A DNA stretch of 64,000 nucleotides from DSVQ01 sp964484765 (GTDB lineage Bacteria > Planctomycetota > Planctomycetia > Planctomycetales > Planctomycetaceae). The DNA lies in NCBI GenBank assembly GCA_964484765.1, contig CAZAGI010000011.1:75755-139754 (forward strand). The letters are read 5' to 3'. The notes under the pieces are model-generated. The model saw only the letters and a program-made list of their open reading frames with translations. It searched no databases and was not told where the DNA came from. Shown one piece after another: positions 57,713 to 64,000 of the stretch (position 1 is the first letter of the stretch; each line of letters starts with the position of its first letter). Made by a program: the position numbers and the translations under genes.

Positions 57713-57911
57713 TTGGCCGCGAAAAAGCACAAGCGGGCGCAAAAAAAGATCATTCAAAGAGTTTTATCCACAGAAAGCACAGAAGACACAGAAAGGAAGA
57801 GAGTCAGAAAGGAGATTCTCTGTTTTTTTCTCTTCTGCATTTTTCTGTGCTCTCTGTGTCTTCTGTGGACAAACCTCTTTTTTGCGTCCTCTTGCGCCTT
57901 TTCGCGGCCAA
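57713..57911. repeat. About 200-bp palindrome downstream of the XylR-type regulator
   Basis: Starts directly after the regulator's stop. The outer arms (57713-57747 and 57876-57911) are imperfect complements; the inner part holds ATCCACAGAAAGCACAGAAG against its approximate complement near 57846-57870. Its right arm shares a 28-bp exact identity with the right arm of the palindrome at 56344 (56517-56544 and 57880-57907). It lies between the regulator and the PVC-cytochrome gene. Confidence 0.8.
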
Positions 57912-58008
57912 GCTTTCTTGGACCTGATCCCATCACTGAATGAGTTCGGTTACGATGTGTCACTCCATACGATCAAGACGAACATTGTTTTCTGCGGAGA
58001 TTGGCTCC

Positions 58009-60906
58009 ATGTCTCGTTTCGACATGATTCGCATTGTTGGGCTGTTCGCGTTCATTGCCTCTCCAACGTTGGCACAGGACACATCTCTCGGTCCAATGCC
58101 GCGGGTGCTGGATGACCGCCTGAAGCTGGAACTCTTCGCGGAGCATCCGATGTTGGTGACGCCGACGGGGATTGATGTCGATCACCTCGGCCGTGTCTGG
58201 GTTCTGGAGAGCAACACGCACTTCCCGCCGGACGGTTATGCGGGGCATCCGTCCGATCGCTTGCTCGTTCTGCAGGATACCGACGGCGACGGCAAAGCGG
58301 ACAAGACAACGGTCTTTGCGGACGGTTTCAAGTTCGCGATGAGTGTGGCGGTGTGCCCAGTGTGGCTGGGCAGTGGAGAGTTAAGAGTTGAGAGTTCAGA
58401 GAAGGACAAAGACAAAAACACTTCTAACTCTCAACTCTTCACTCTCAACTCTCAACTCCCCGTCTTCGTCGCCACGCGCGGCGAAATCGTCCGCCTGCGC
58501 GATACCAACAACGATCTCGTTGCCGATGAACGGACGCGGCTCGTGCATCTCGAGACCGCGGGGAATTATCCGCACAACGGGCTGGCGGGGATTGTGTTTG
58601 ATGCCCTTGGGTGGATGTACTTCGGCTTCGGTGAGAACCTCGGGGCCGATTACAAAATCATCGGCAGCGATGGCGTCACGCTCTCCGGCGGCGGCGAAGG
58701 GGGCAACATGTATCGTTGCCGGCCGGACGGATCGAAGCTGGAGAAGTGGGCGACCGGGTTCTGGAATCCGCATGCGAGTTGCTTCGACGCCTTCGGCCGC
58801 CTCTTCACGGTGGACAACGATCCTGACAGCCGGCCGCCGTGCCGCTTGCTGCACATCATTCCCGGCGGCGACTACGGTTACCGCTTCCGCAACGGCCGCC
58901 GCGGCACGCACCCCTTCACCGCGTGGAACGGCGAAATCCCCGGCACGCTGCCGATGGTCTCGGGGACCGGCGAGGCTCCCTCGGGCATCCTTTGTTACGA
59001 ATCGGACGGCTTCCCCGCGGACTATCTCGGCACGCTCCTCGTCGGCAGTTGGGGCGACCACCGCATCGACCAGTTCGTGCTGGAACCGAAAGGCGCGTCC
59101 TTCGTCTCGAAGCCGAAACCGATCGTGCAGGGGACCGAAAACTTCCGCCCGGTCGGTCTCGCTCTCGCCCCGGACGGCAGCGTCTACTTCAGCGACTGGG
59201 TGCTCCGCGACTACAAACTCCACCGCAAAGGCCGCGTGTGGCGATTGTCGAATCGAGAACCGAGATCGCAGCCTGTTCTCAACGCTGCTGAGGTTCAGGT
59301 ACCAAATCTTGATGCCTTTGTTGTTGCAATGAAATCAGCAAGGCTTGACATTCGAAGGATGGCATTTCGACAAGCGGTGCGCAATCGAGTAGACATAACA
59401 AAAGTTGAGTTATCTGAACGAAACCATAACGAAGCTCATTGGGAGTCATTCTTTAACAATCGCCTTCGAGATTCTCAGGATATCGGCAGCGATTTAGGAC
59501 ATGCCGTTGGCAAGCTCGCGGCGACTCCAGAAGATGCATTCTTGCTCGCCAATTTAAGACGACGTGTTGCGGAGTGGGATCCGCAGCGTGATCGACTTGA
59601 ATCCATGCTTGGGAAGTTCTCACAAGACCGGGACATCTCAAGGAACGCCCGCAATGCATTTGCGATCCTATTGGCACTTAGTCTTCGAGATCGTTCCCCG
59701 AAAGATGTGAACTGCGTTCAGCCGTTGATACACAGCGAACTCACTTTAATTCGTCGGCTTGCCGTCCAATGGGTCGGCGAAGAGAAGCTGATCGAACTCC
59801 GCCCGCAAATCGAAGCGGTTCTCAACGACGAAAGAATGTCGCCGGATTTATTGATGCCGTGTCTCGCGACGCTGTCCCTTCTCGACGGCGTGCCGCCTGC
59901 GGAGTTTGAAAAGACGCCGCCGGTGACGCAGTTGATGAAGATTGTGGCGGATGACCAGCGGCCGGCGGCGCTGCGGGCGACGGCGCTGCAGATGGTGCCG
60001 GCGAGCACTGCGGAGTTGTCGACGAAGCTGCTGCTGGAGTTCGCGAAGTCGGGCGACGCCGGGCTGAAAACGCAGGCCGTGCGGACGCTGCAGCAATCGG
60101 GGCGTGTCGAGGGGATCCCGCTGCTGCTGGAGATCGCCGCGGATGAGAACGCCGAGACCTCGTTGCGGCTGGACGCCATCGCCGGGTTGTGCGCGACGCC
60201 GCACGATCAACCGTTGCCCGCGAACATCGAACAACTGTTGCTCGACGCGGTGAACAACCGCTTGCGGTTTCGCGCCGCGTCGGAACAAACGCAGTGTCGA
60301 CTGGAAGCGATTCGCGCGCTACGAGGGAGAGGAATTGCGGGAACAAAGATCGGTGAAGCACTTCGCGCGGTGCGCGAAACCGCAAGCGGGAATCGCGAAC
60401 TGGTGGAAGCGATCGACCTCGCAATCGAGGGAAAATCGTCGTTGTCCGCCTCCGTCCATGAGCCATCAACCATTGACCATCAACCCGCCCCCGACAGCGG
60501 CCGCCGCGTCTTCTACCACCACCAGGGCCCGCTGTGCTTCAAGTGCCACACGGTCAACGGCCGCGGCGGGAATGTGGGGCCGGATTTGTCGGTCATCGCC
60601 CGAACGATGAACCGCGAGAAACTGCTCGGGTCGATTCTCGAACCGTCCAAAGAAATCTCGCCGCAGTTTCTGACGTGGACGATTCTCACCGTCGACGGCA
60701 AAACGCACAACGGCATCATCGTCACCGAAAATGGCGGCGGCGATGTGGAACTCGGCGACATTCAGGGAAACGTCACCAAAATCCCGCGGAAGGATGTCGA
60801 GGAACGAATGCCGTCGAACGTCTCCGTAATGCCGCAAGGACTGCATCAACGCATGACGCGACAGGAACTTTCTGATCTGCTCGATTATCTGGCGACGTTG
60901 AAGTAG
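58009..60906 (+). CDS. Exported PVC-type cytochrome c/propeller protein
   Basis: A 965-residue protein. Leader MSRFDMIRIVGLFAFIASPT (cut near LAQDT), a propeller of the membrane-bound dehydrogenase type (about 30-420, IDVDHLGRVWVLESNTHFPP, DTDGDGKADKTTVFA, GSWGDHRIDQFVL), a helical HEAT-like part (about 430-800) and a heme domain with CFKCH (Cys843, Cys846, His847) followed by VNGRGGNVGPDLSVIA. It likely oxidises sugars and passes electrons to the heme. Residues about 122-151 are a low-complexity insert from a palindromic repeat. About 422-584 is encoded by DNA visibly lower in G+C. The ATG at 58009 begins the leader. Confidence 0.87.
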   Translation: MSRFDMIRIVGLFAFIASPTLAQDTSLGPMPRVLDDRLKLELFAEHPMLVTPTGIDVDHLGRVWVLESNTHFPPDGYAGHPSDRLLVLQDTDGDGKADKTTVFADGFKFAMSVAVCPVWLGSGELRVESSEKDKDKNTSNSQLFTLNSQLPVFVATRGEIVRLRDTNNDLVADERTRLVHLETAGNYPHNGLAGIVFDALGWMYFGFGENLGADYKIIGSDGVTLSGGGEGGNMYRCRPDGSKLEKWATGFWNPHASCFDAFGRLFTVDNDPDSRPPCRLLHIIPGGDYGYRFRNGRRGTHPFTAWNGEIPGTLPMVSGTGEAPSGILCYESDGFPADYLGTLLVGSWGDHRIDQFVLEPKGASFVSKPKPIVQGTENFRPVGLALAPDGSVYFSDWVLRDYKLHRKGRVWRLSNREPRSQPVLNAAEVQVPNLDAFVVAMKSARLDIRRMAFRQAVRNRVDITKVELSERNHNEAHWESFFNNRLRDSQDIGSDLGHAVGKLAATPEDAFLLANLRRRVAEWDPQRDRLESMLGKFSQDRDISRNARNAFAILLALSLRDRSPKDVNCVQPLIHSELTLIRRLAVQWVGEEKLIELRPQIEAVLNDERMSPDLLMPCLATLSLLDGVPPAEFEKTPPVTQLMKIVADDQRPAALRATALQMVPASTAELSTKLLLEFAKSGDAGLKTQAVRTLQQSGRVEGIPLLLEIAADENAETSLRLDAIAGLCATPHDQPLPANIEQLLLDAVNNRLRFRAASEQTQCRLEAIRALRGRGIAGTKIGEALRAVRETASGNRELVEAIDLAIEGKSSLSASVHEPSTIDHQPAPDSGRRVFYHHQGPLCFKCHTVNGRGGNVGPDLSVIARTMNREKLLGSILEPSKEISPQFLTWTILTVDGKTHNGIIVTENGGGDVELGDIQGNVTKIPRKDVEERMPSNVSVMPQGLHQRMTRQELSDLLDYLATLK
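58373..58459. repeat. In-frame palindromic repeat inside the PVC-cytochrome gene
   Basis: GGAGAGTTAAGAGTTGAGAG (58375-58394) is answered by CAACTCTTCACTCTCAACTC and repeats of it near 58421-58459. The DNA is a low-complexity GAGTTGA/TCAACTC palindrome, quite unlike the surrounding code. It is in frame and gives the sequence GELRVESSEKDKDKNTSNSQ and further Ser/Leu residues, with no family counterpart. I expect it to be an insertion. Confidence 0.7.
60463..60486. repeat. Short low-complexity repeat in the PVC-cytochrome gene
   Basis: CCATCAACCATTGACCATCA followed by ACCC encodes PSTIDHQP just before the heme domain. CCATCAA recurs as ACCATCAA within it. The DNA is a simple two-unit repeat. 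It might be a second small inserted element, or only a Pro/His-rich linker; the evidence is weak. Confidence 0.35.
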
Positions 60907-60919
60907 CAGAAACGGCGAC

Positions 60920-60945
60920 GCCCGGCATTTTTGTCAATGCCGGGC
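60920..60945. terminator. Bidirectional terminator hairpin
   Basis: GCCCGGCATT (60920-60929) pairs exactly with AATGCCGGGC (60936-60945) with a six-base loop. It lies between the stop of the PVC-cytochrome gene and the end of the convergent DUF3467 gene. Confidence 0.7.
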
Positions 60946-60958
60946 TTCATGGTTCACA

Positions 60959-61291
60959 TTACTTCGGCTGCGCGGGGCGGGCGGTGACGCGCTTGTTGAC
61001 GTCGATTTCGATCGGGCCGAACGTTCGCTCGTGACGTTCGAGTGCGACACCGAGGGCGGCCCACATGCGTTTGGCGGTGTAGGGGTTCACAACCAGTCGC
61101 TGCGAAATCTTGATCGGGTGCGGCGACGGTTCAAACGGCCGCGGGTTCAAGCCGAAGTCGAGCACGAGTTCTTCCGGGGTGTGCGACACCTGGCAGAAGT
61201 TGGCGTACAGCGGCTGCAAGCCTTCCGGCTCGGTGATGGTCTGCACCTGCTGCGCCCGCTGTTCCGCCTGATTTCCGTTGCCTTCGGCCAT
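60959..61291 (-). CDS. DUF3467 family protein
   Basis: A 110-residue protein with an N-terminal Gln/Glu-rich lead (MAEGNGNQAEQRAQQVQTIT) and a core with YANFCQVSHTPEELVLDFGL and KISQRLVVNPYTAKRMWAAL, the DUF3467 pattern. Cytoplasmic and of unknown function; relatives are found in many bacteria next to unrelated genes. It has AAGGA upstream of the ATG. The 74 bases to the His-rich membrane protein gene upstream on the same strand suggest a possible two-gene unit. Confidence 0.86.
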   Translation of the reverse strand: MAEGNGNQAEQRAQQVQTITEPEGLQPLYANFCQVSHTPEELVLDFGLNPRPFEPSPHPIKISQRLVVNPYTAKRMWAALGVALERHERTFGPIEIDVNKRVTARPAQPK

Positions 61292-61365
61292 GATGCGATT
61301 CCTTCGGAGGACGATGTGTTCGACAAGAAAATCCCGAGAGATCAGCTTCCCCGGTGCGGAGGGGA

Positions 61366-61848
61366 TCAGTGAGCGTGCGCGGCGTGATGACCGTGAGCAT
61401 CGTGGCTGTGATCGCCATGGCTGTGATCATCGTGACCATGGCCGCCGTGGTGGTCGTCCGGCGGCGAAATCTCCGGGAAGTAAGCCAGGCTGCCGCAAAG
61501 TCCCGAAAGTTGTACCGAGCCGCAGAGCAGCAGCATGACCGTCAGCGTCGCGACGTACACAAATTTGCCGACGAAATTGGACAGGTGCAATCCCAGCAGG
61601 TTGTGATAATCACCCGGCGGAGGCGCGATCAAACCCCAGATCAAGGTGGCCATGAAGACGATCAGCAGCAGGCCAATCCAACCGCCGCGGACCAGAACCA
61701 CCCGCAGCTTCACCCAATCGACGGCGAACAGCCAGAAGGCAAGAAAGCCGATGAGCGGTGCCCAGGGAGTGATCACAAAGAAGAGCGCCACAATCAGTTG
61801 CCACACGGCGGTGACAAGTTGCAACAAGCTCGAGAAAACGGCGTCCAT
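61366..61848 (-). CDS. Membrane protein with His-rich C-terminus
   Basis: A 160-residue membrane protein with three or four helices (LQLVTAVWQLIVALFFVITP, IGFLAFWLFAVDW, GWIGLLLIVFMATLIWGLIA, FVGKFVYVATLTVMLLLCGS), then a tail DDHHGGHGHDDHSHGDHSHD followed by more His, which is a likely metal-binding region (Zn, Ni, Co or Cu). I do not recognise a family. GGAG precedes the ATG at 61848; a GTG one codon earlier is also possible. It lies between the SRP RNA and DUF3467. Confidence 0.75.
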   Translation of the reverse strand: MDAVFSSLLQLVTAVWQLIVALFFVITPWAPLIGFLAFWLFAVDWVKLRVVLVRGGWIGLLLIVFMATLIWGLIAPPPGDYHNLLGLHLSNFVGKFVYVATLTVMLLLCGSVQLSGLCGSLAYFPEISPPDDHHGGHGHDDHSHGDHSHDAHGHHAAHAH

Positions 61849-61989
61849 CACTCCATCCTGTCTGCGGTCGCGGTCTGAACTGTCGCCTTATTCCATTAAC
61901 AGCACAGTTTTTAACACACGCGCGCCGACAACGCCAGCGATCCACGCCGCCAGAACGAGTGGCATGCGCGGCCATCCCCCAAAGAAGAA

Positions 61990-62104
61990 GGGCCGGGAAG
62001 CTACCTCCGTCCGCACCTGAGAACCAAATGCTTAGGGCTGCTTCCGTTAAGACCTGACCCGGTTCACACGGCCTCACCGCGGAAAGAGGTAGCCTCGCGG
62101 CCCC
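61990..62104 (-). ncRNA. ffs: Signal recognition particle RNA (bacterial 4.5S type)
   Basis: On the minus strand the RNA begins GGGGCCGCGAGGCTACCTC (from 62104) and ends GAGGTAGCTTCCCGGCCC, which pair to form the long stem. The conserved domain IV lies between: GGGTCAGGTCTTAACGGAAG followed by CAGCCCTAAGC, matching the GGTCAGGTCC-GGAA-GGAAGCAGCC core recognised by Ffh. Length is about 115 bases, as expected for the small bacterial type. It guides ribosome-nascent chains of membrane proteins to FtsY. Borders are judged from the pairing. Confidence 0.93.
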
Positions 62105-62120
62105 TCATGTTCGTTGCTCT

Positions 62121-62148
62121 AGTATTCGGATCATCGGCGTAAAGTCAA
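62121..62148 (-). promoter_or_regulatory. Candidate promoter of the SRP RNA
   Basis: On the minus strand TTGACT (62143-62148) and AATACT (62121-62126) have a 16-base spacer and lie upstream of the 5' end at 62104. TTGACT is a strong -35; AATACT is a fair -10. Distance to the RNA implies a short 5' leader removed by processing. Confidence 0.45.
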
Positions 62149-62234
62149 GTCGCCGACACGCATGCGACCACGGAACCAGGAGAGTTTTCCCCGAACCCCG
62201 GCAACGTCCGTATCGCTGCACACCATCGAGCAGG

Positions 62235-62750
62235 CTATTTTGACGTGGGTCCATATGTCTGCCAGTACCAGGTGAAGAGCGTACGAAAGCACGGCGTGAA
62301 CTCATGCGGCACCCGCTCCACCCACGCGGCGATTCTGTCGAGCGGGTAATACGCGCCGGATTCGATTTCACCGGGGTCGAACACCGGCTCGGTATCCGTT
62401 ACTGCGCGGTACAGGCCGCTGAATTCGTAGGAGGTCGCCGCCCCGGCGGGAAACTTCTGCAGCCATTCCAGCGGTACGGTCAGACCCAGTTCTTCCTGCA
62501 ACTCGCGCACGGCGGCCGGTTCGTAATCTTCCCCGGCGCTGAGATGACCCGATGCTGACGAGGTGTGCAGCCGCGGACATTCGTCCTTGGTTGCCGAGCG
62601 GCGATGGACCAGCAGTTCTCCCTGCGTGTTGAACACGAAGATGTGGACCGCACGATGCAACCACCGCGACGCATGCACCACCGACCGCGGCGCCTGGCCG
62701 ATCACGCGATCGTCAACGTCGACCACATCGAATTCTTCCTCGGCCATCAT
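62235..62750 (-). CDS. Nudix hydrolase, isopentenyl-diphosphate isomerase-like
   Basis: A 171-residue Nudix protein of the isopentenyl-diphosphate isomerase/YfcD type. It begins MMAEEEFDVVDVDDRVIGQA, then RWLHRAVHIFVFNTQGELLV, and the Nudix box as GHLSAGEDYEPAAVRELQEE ending in LGL. The similar YfcD group is often called putative Nudix hydrolase or isomerase-like; the exact reaction is unknown. AGGATGCACG precedes the ATG. It lies next to the SRP RNA with an intergenic gap of about 130 bases. Confidence 0.88.
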   Translation of the reverse strand: MMAEEEFDVVDVDDRVIGQAPRSVVHASRWLHRAVHIFVFNTQGELLVHRRSATKDECPRLHTSSASGHLSAGEDYEPAAVRELQEELGLTVPLEWLQKFPAGAATSYEFSGLYRAVTDTEPVFDPGEIESGAYYPLDRIAAWVERVPHEFTPCFRTLFTWYWQTYGPTSK

Positions 62751-62776
62751 CGTGCATCCTGAAAACGGTCTTTGCC

Positions 62777-62800
62777 TGGTTCGCCTCGGTCAACCCTACA
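62777..62800. repeat. Half copy of the 30363 palindrome
   Basis: TGGTTCGCCTCG (62777-62788) is identical to the start of the right arm at 30409, then GTCAACCCTAC follows, similar to the arm's outer GGTTTGCC/CTAC part. No second arm is found. It lies just upstream of the Nudix gene's ATG on the minus strand, in the divergent gap to the lipoprotein gene. Confidence 0.45.
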
Positions 62801-62977
62801 ACTACAACCGACCATTTCGATTGACAACACTCAACATCTGATTCTCGCGGCGCAATTCCCTCGCCCTTGTCAGCTTGCGGCATCTCTGCCAGAATCGCCA
62901 GACGAGAGTGGTGGGCCGGACGGATCGCCCTGCCGGGGAGATCGTCGCGGCCGCAGATTCAGGAAGGAAGCGGCTCG

Positions 62978-64000
62978 ATGCAAAAGACCTTGCGGCTTGG
63001 GTGTGCTGGCCTTTTGGGACTGGCGCTGACTGGTGTCGGCTGCACATCCTCATCGAAACCGGCCGCCCCGCCCAAAACAAACGATTCGCCGACGGCTGAA
63101 GCCAATGCCGTGCCACCAACGTCGCCGGAAGCCGTCGATGCCCACGGTTCTGCCCAACCGGCGGCCGATCCCCTGGCCGTCGAACTGATGACCGAAGTCG
63201 ATGGCATCAAGATCCCGCGGCTGAAAACCAGTTCGCAATCGCTGCAGCTCACGGGTGCCATTCCGGCGGATGTCGGCAACACACACGCTTCGTCCAAGCC
63301 CGGGGAAAAGGCCACCGGGGACTCAATCATCATCCGGTTCAACTCCGAACCCAAGGTGCTGAACCCAATCACCGAGTCGTCCGCGGTCAAGACCTACGTC
63401 AACCAGTATGTGACGGAGAGCCTGGTTCGCCTGAACCCGGAAACGTTTGCGTTCGAGCCGCAGATCGCCTCGAAATGGGAGCGGGAAGACTCGATCGCGC
63501 TGTCCGCGGACACCCCGGGCAAGAAACGCCGTTTGCAACGCGACGGCAGCGGCGAACCGGCAACAACCGTGGAAATCGACTATGTCGCGCCGCCGAAGGG
63601 CGACGACAAAGCCGTCGTCCCCAAGATCGATTTCACGACACTTGGCGATGACGGCAAACCGCTGGGAAAAGTCTGGGTTGGAGTCTTTCCGATCGGACGG
63701 ATCGTTGGTGCCCCCGCGAACGGTTATCACCTGTGGAGCGATGACGCGGGCAAGGTCGCCGTCGGTAACATCCCGACCGGAAAGTACACCGTTAAGGTTG
63801 GTGCCGAAGTCTACGGCAAGTCGACCTTGAACGCCGACGGTTCGCTCACGGTCGTTCCCGCCACGGAGGATAACCCGCTGGTGGCCGAATTGTCCGCAGC
63901 GGGAAAAACGGAACTCGTGCTCGCCAAGGAGGAGTGGATTGATCGGCAGCAGGAAACTTTCACCACGTTGACCCTCCGGGACGATGTGCAGTGGTCCGTC
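62978..64000 (+). CDS. Extracellular solute-binding lipoprotein, 3' end outside the window
   Basis: The open frame runs from ATG 62978 (preceded by AGGAAGGAAG) to the window end, 341 codons without a stop. It starts MQKTLRLGCAGLLGLALTGV with a lipobox LTGVGC, then a Ser/Pro/Ala-rich linker and a family-5 (peptide/oligopeptide) solute-binding domain: SIIIRFNSEPKVLNPITESS, YVTESLVRLNPETFAFEPQI, ASKWERED. Residues about 190-310 (VWVGVFPIGRIVGAP, GKVAVGNIPTGKYTVKVGAE) look like a beta-sandwich insertion not usual in the family, before TLRDDVQWSV resumes it. It likely feeds an ABC importer of peptides. Confidence 0.85.
   Translation, partial: MQKTLRLGCAGLLGLALTGVGCTSSSKPAAPPKTNDSPTAEANAVPPTSPEAVDAHGSAQPAADPLAVELMTEVDGIKIPRLKTSSQSLQLTGAIPADVGNTHASSKPGEKATGDSIIIRFNSEPKVLNPITESSAVKTYVNQYVTESLVRLNPETFAFEPQIASKWEREDSIALSADTPGKKRRLQRDGSGEPATTVEIDYVAPPKGDDKAVVPKIDFTTLGDDGKPLGKVWVGVFPIGRIVGAPANGYHLWSDDAGKVAVGNIPTGKYTVKVGAEVYGKSTLNADGSLTVVPATEDNPLVAELSAAGKTELVLAKEEWIDRQQETFTTLTLRDDVQWSV

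Noticed and set aside
56344..57911. An insertion sequence ended by the two palindromes
   Set aside because: Only a regulator gene lies between them, no transposase, and the ends are palindromes in themselves rather than terminal inverted repeats of one another.
58373..58459. Repeated GAGTTGA/TCAACTC units as a CRISPR array
   Set aside because: No regular spacing of unique spacers; it is a single palindrome within a coding frame.
62760..62977. Possible tRNA or other RNA near the Nudix/lipoprotein gap
   Set aside because: No cloverleaf-like pairing or T-loop GTTCRANNC pattern was found; the TGGTTCGCC match is part of a repeat.

Overview
The window looks like chromosomal DNA from a planctomycete, most likely order Planctomycetales. 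The evidence is the moderately high G+C and the density of families typical of that phylum: sulfatase, ThuA, DUF1080, DUF1501, TAT-exported Gfo/Idh/MocA oxidoreductases, PVC-type CxxCH cytochromes with HEAT repeats, and a membrane Ser/Thr kinase. Many intergenic gaps also hold long palindromes. I see no rRNA, tRNA, prophage, insertion sequence or CRISPR array. The genus cannot be fixed from the sequence alone.

Layout. 1-2711: end of a sulfatase, then exported ThuA and DUF1080 proteins. 2717-9222 (minus): a 2-oxoglutarate dehydrogenase operon sucA-sucB-lpdA with a lipoate ligase as its last gene. 9479-13753: a PPP-type phosphatase, a TPR lipoprotein, an enolase-superfamily enzyme and an unknown gene. 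14036-18822: a tightly packed operon of an unknown membrane protein, an ABC ATPase, an ABC-2 permease and a rhodanese. 18832-21699: a receptor-like kinase with a probable beta-helix sensor. 22009-28420: small unknown gene, metallophosphoesterase, PLP trans-sulfuration enzyme, DUF1501, Gfo/Idh oxidoreductase, and an APS/PAPS reductase. 28504-31854: UbiD decarboxylase, exported glutathione peroxidase, hypoxanthine phosphoribosyltransferase. 31863-36388 (minus): three exported proteins (coiled coil, HEAT+VWA, and one with a C-terminal Hint domain). 36513-41383: small genes, an FAH-family hydrolase, a GlmU-like uridylyltransferase lacking the acetyltransferase half, an outer-membrane barrel. 41662-49775: exported esterase-like hydrolase, MMPL exporter, FG-GAP protein, PSP1 protein. 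49942-60906: a locus suggestive of sugar catabolism, with a ThuA/cytochrome fusion, a zinc-ribbon protein, a Gfo/Idh oxidoreductase, a XylR-type regulator and a second PVC cytochrome. 60959-64000: DUF3467, a His-rich membrane protein, the 4.5S SRP RNA, a Nudix hydrolase, and the start of a solute-binding lipoprotein.

How it fits together. The 2-oxoglutarate dehydrogenase operon carries its own lipoylation gene. Several exported enzymes (ThuA, DUF1080, Gfo/Idh, PVC cytochromes) could form a sugar-oxidising, 3-keto-glycoside type pathway that ends on surface cytochromes; this is inference from family content. The most unusual structure is not a gene. It is a set of palindromic repeats: two homologous ones of about 200 bp bracket the XylR-type regulator, and members of other families have entered coding sequence in frame (52301-52328 and 58373-58459).
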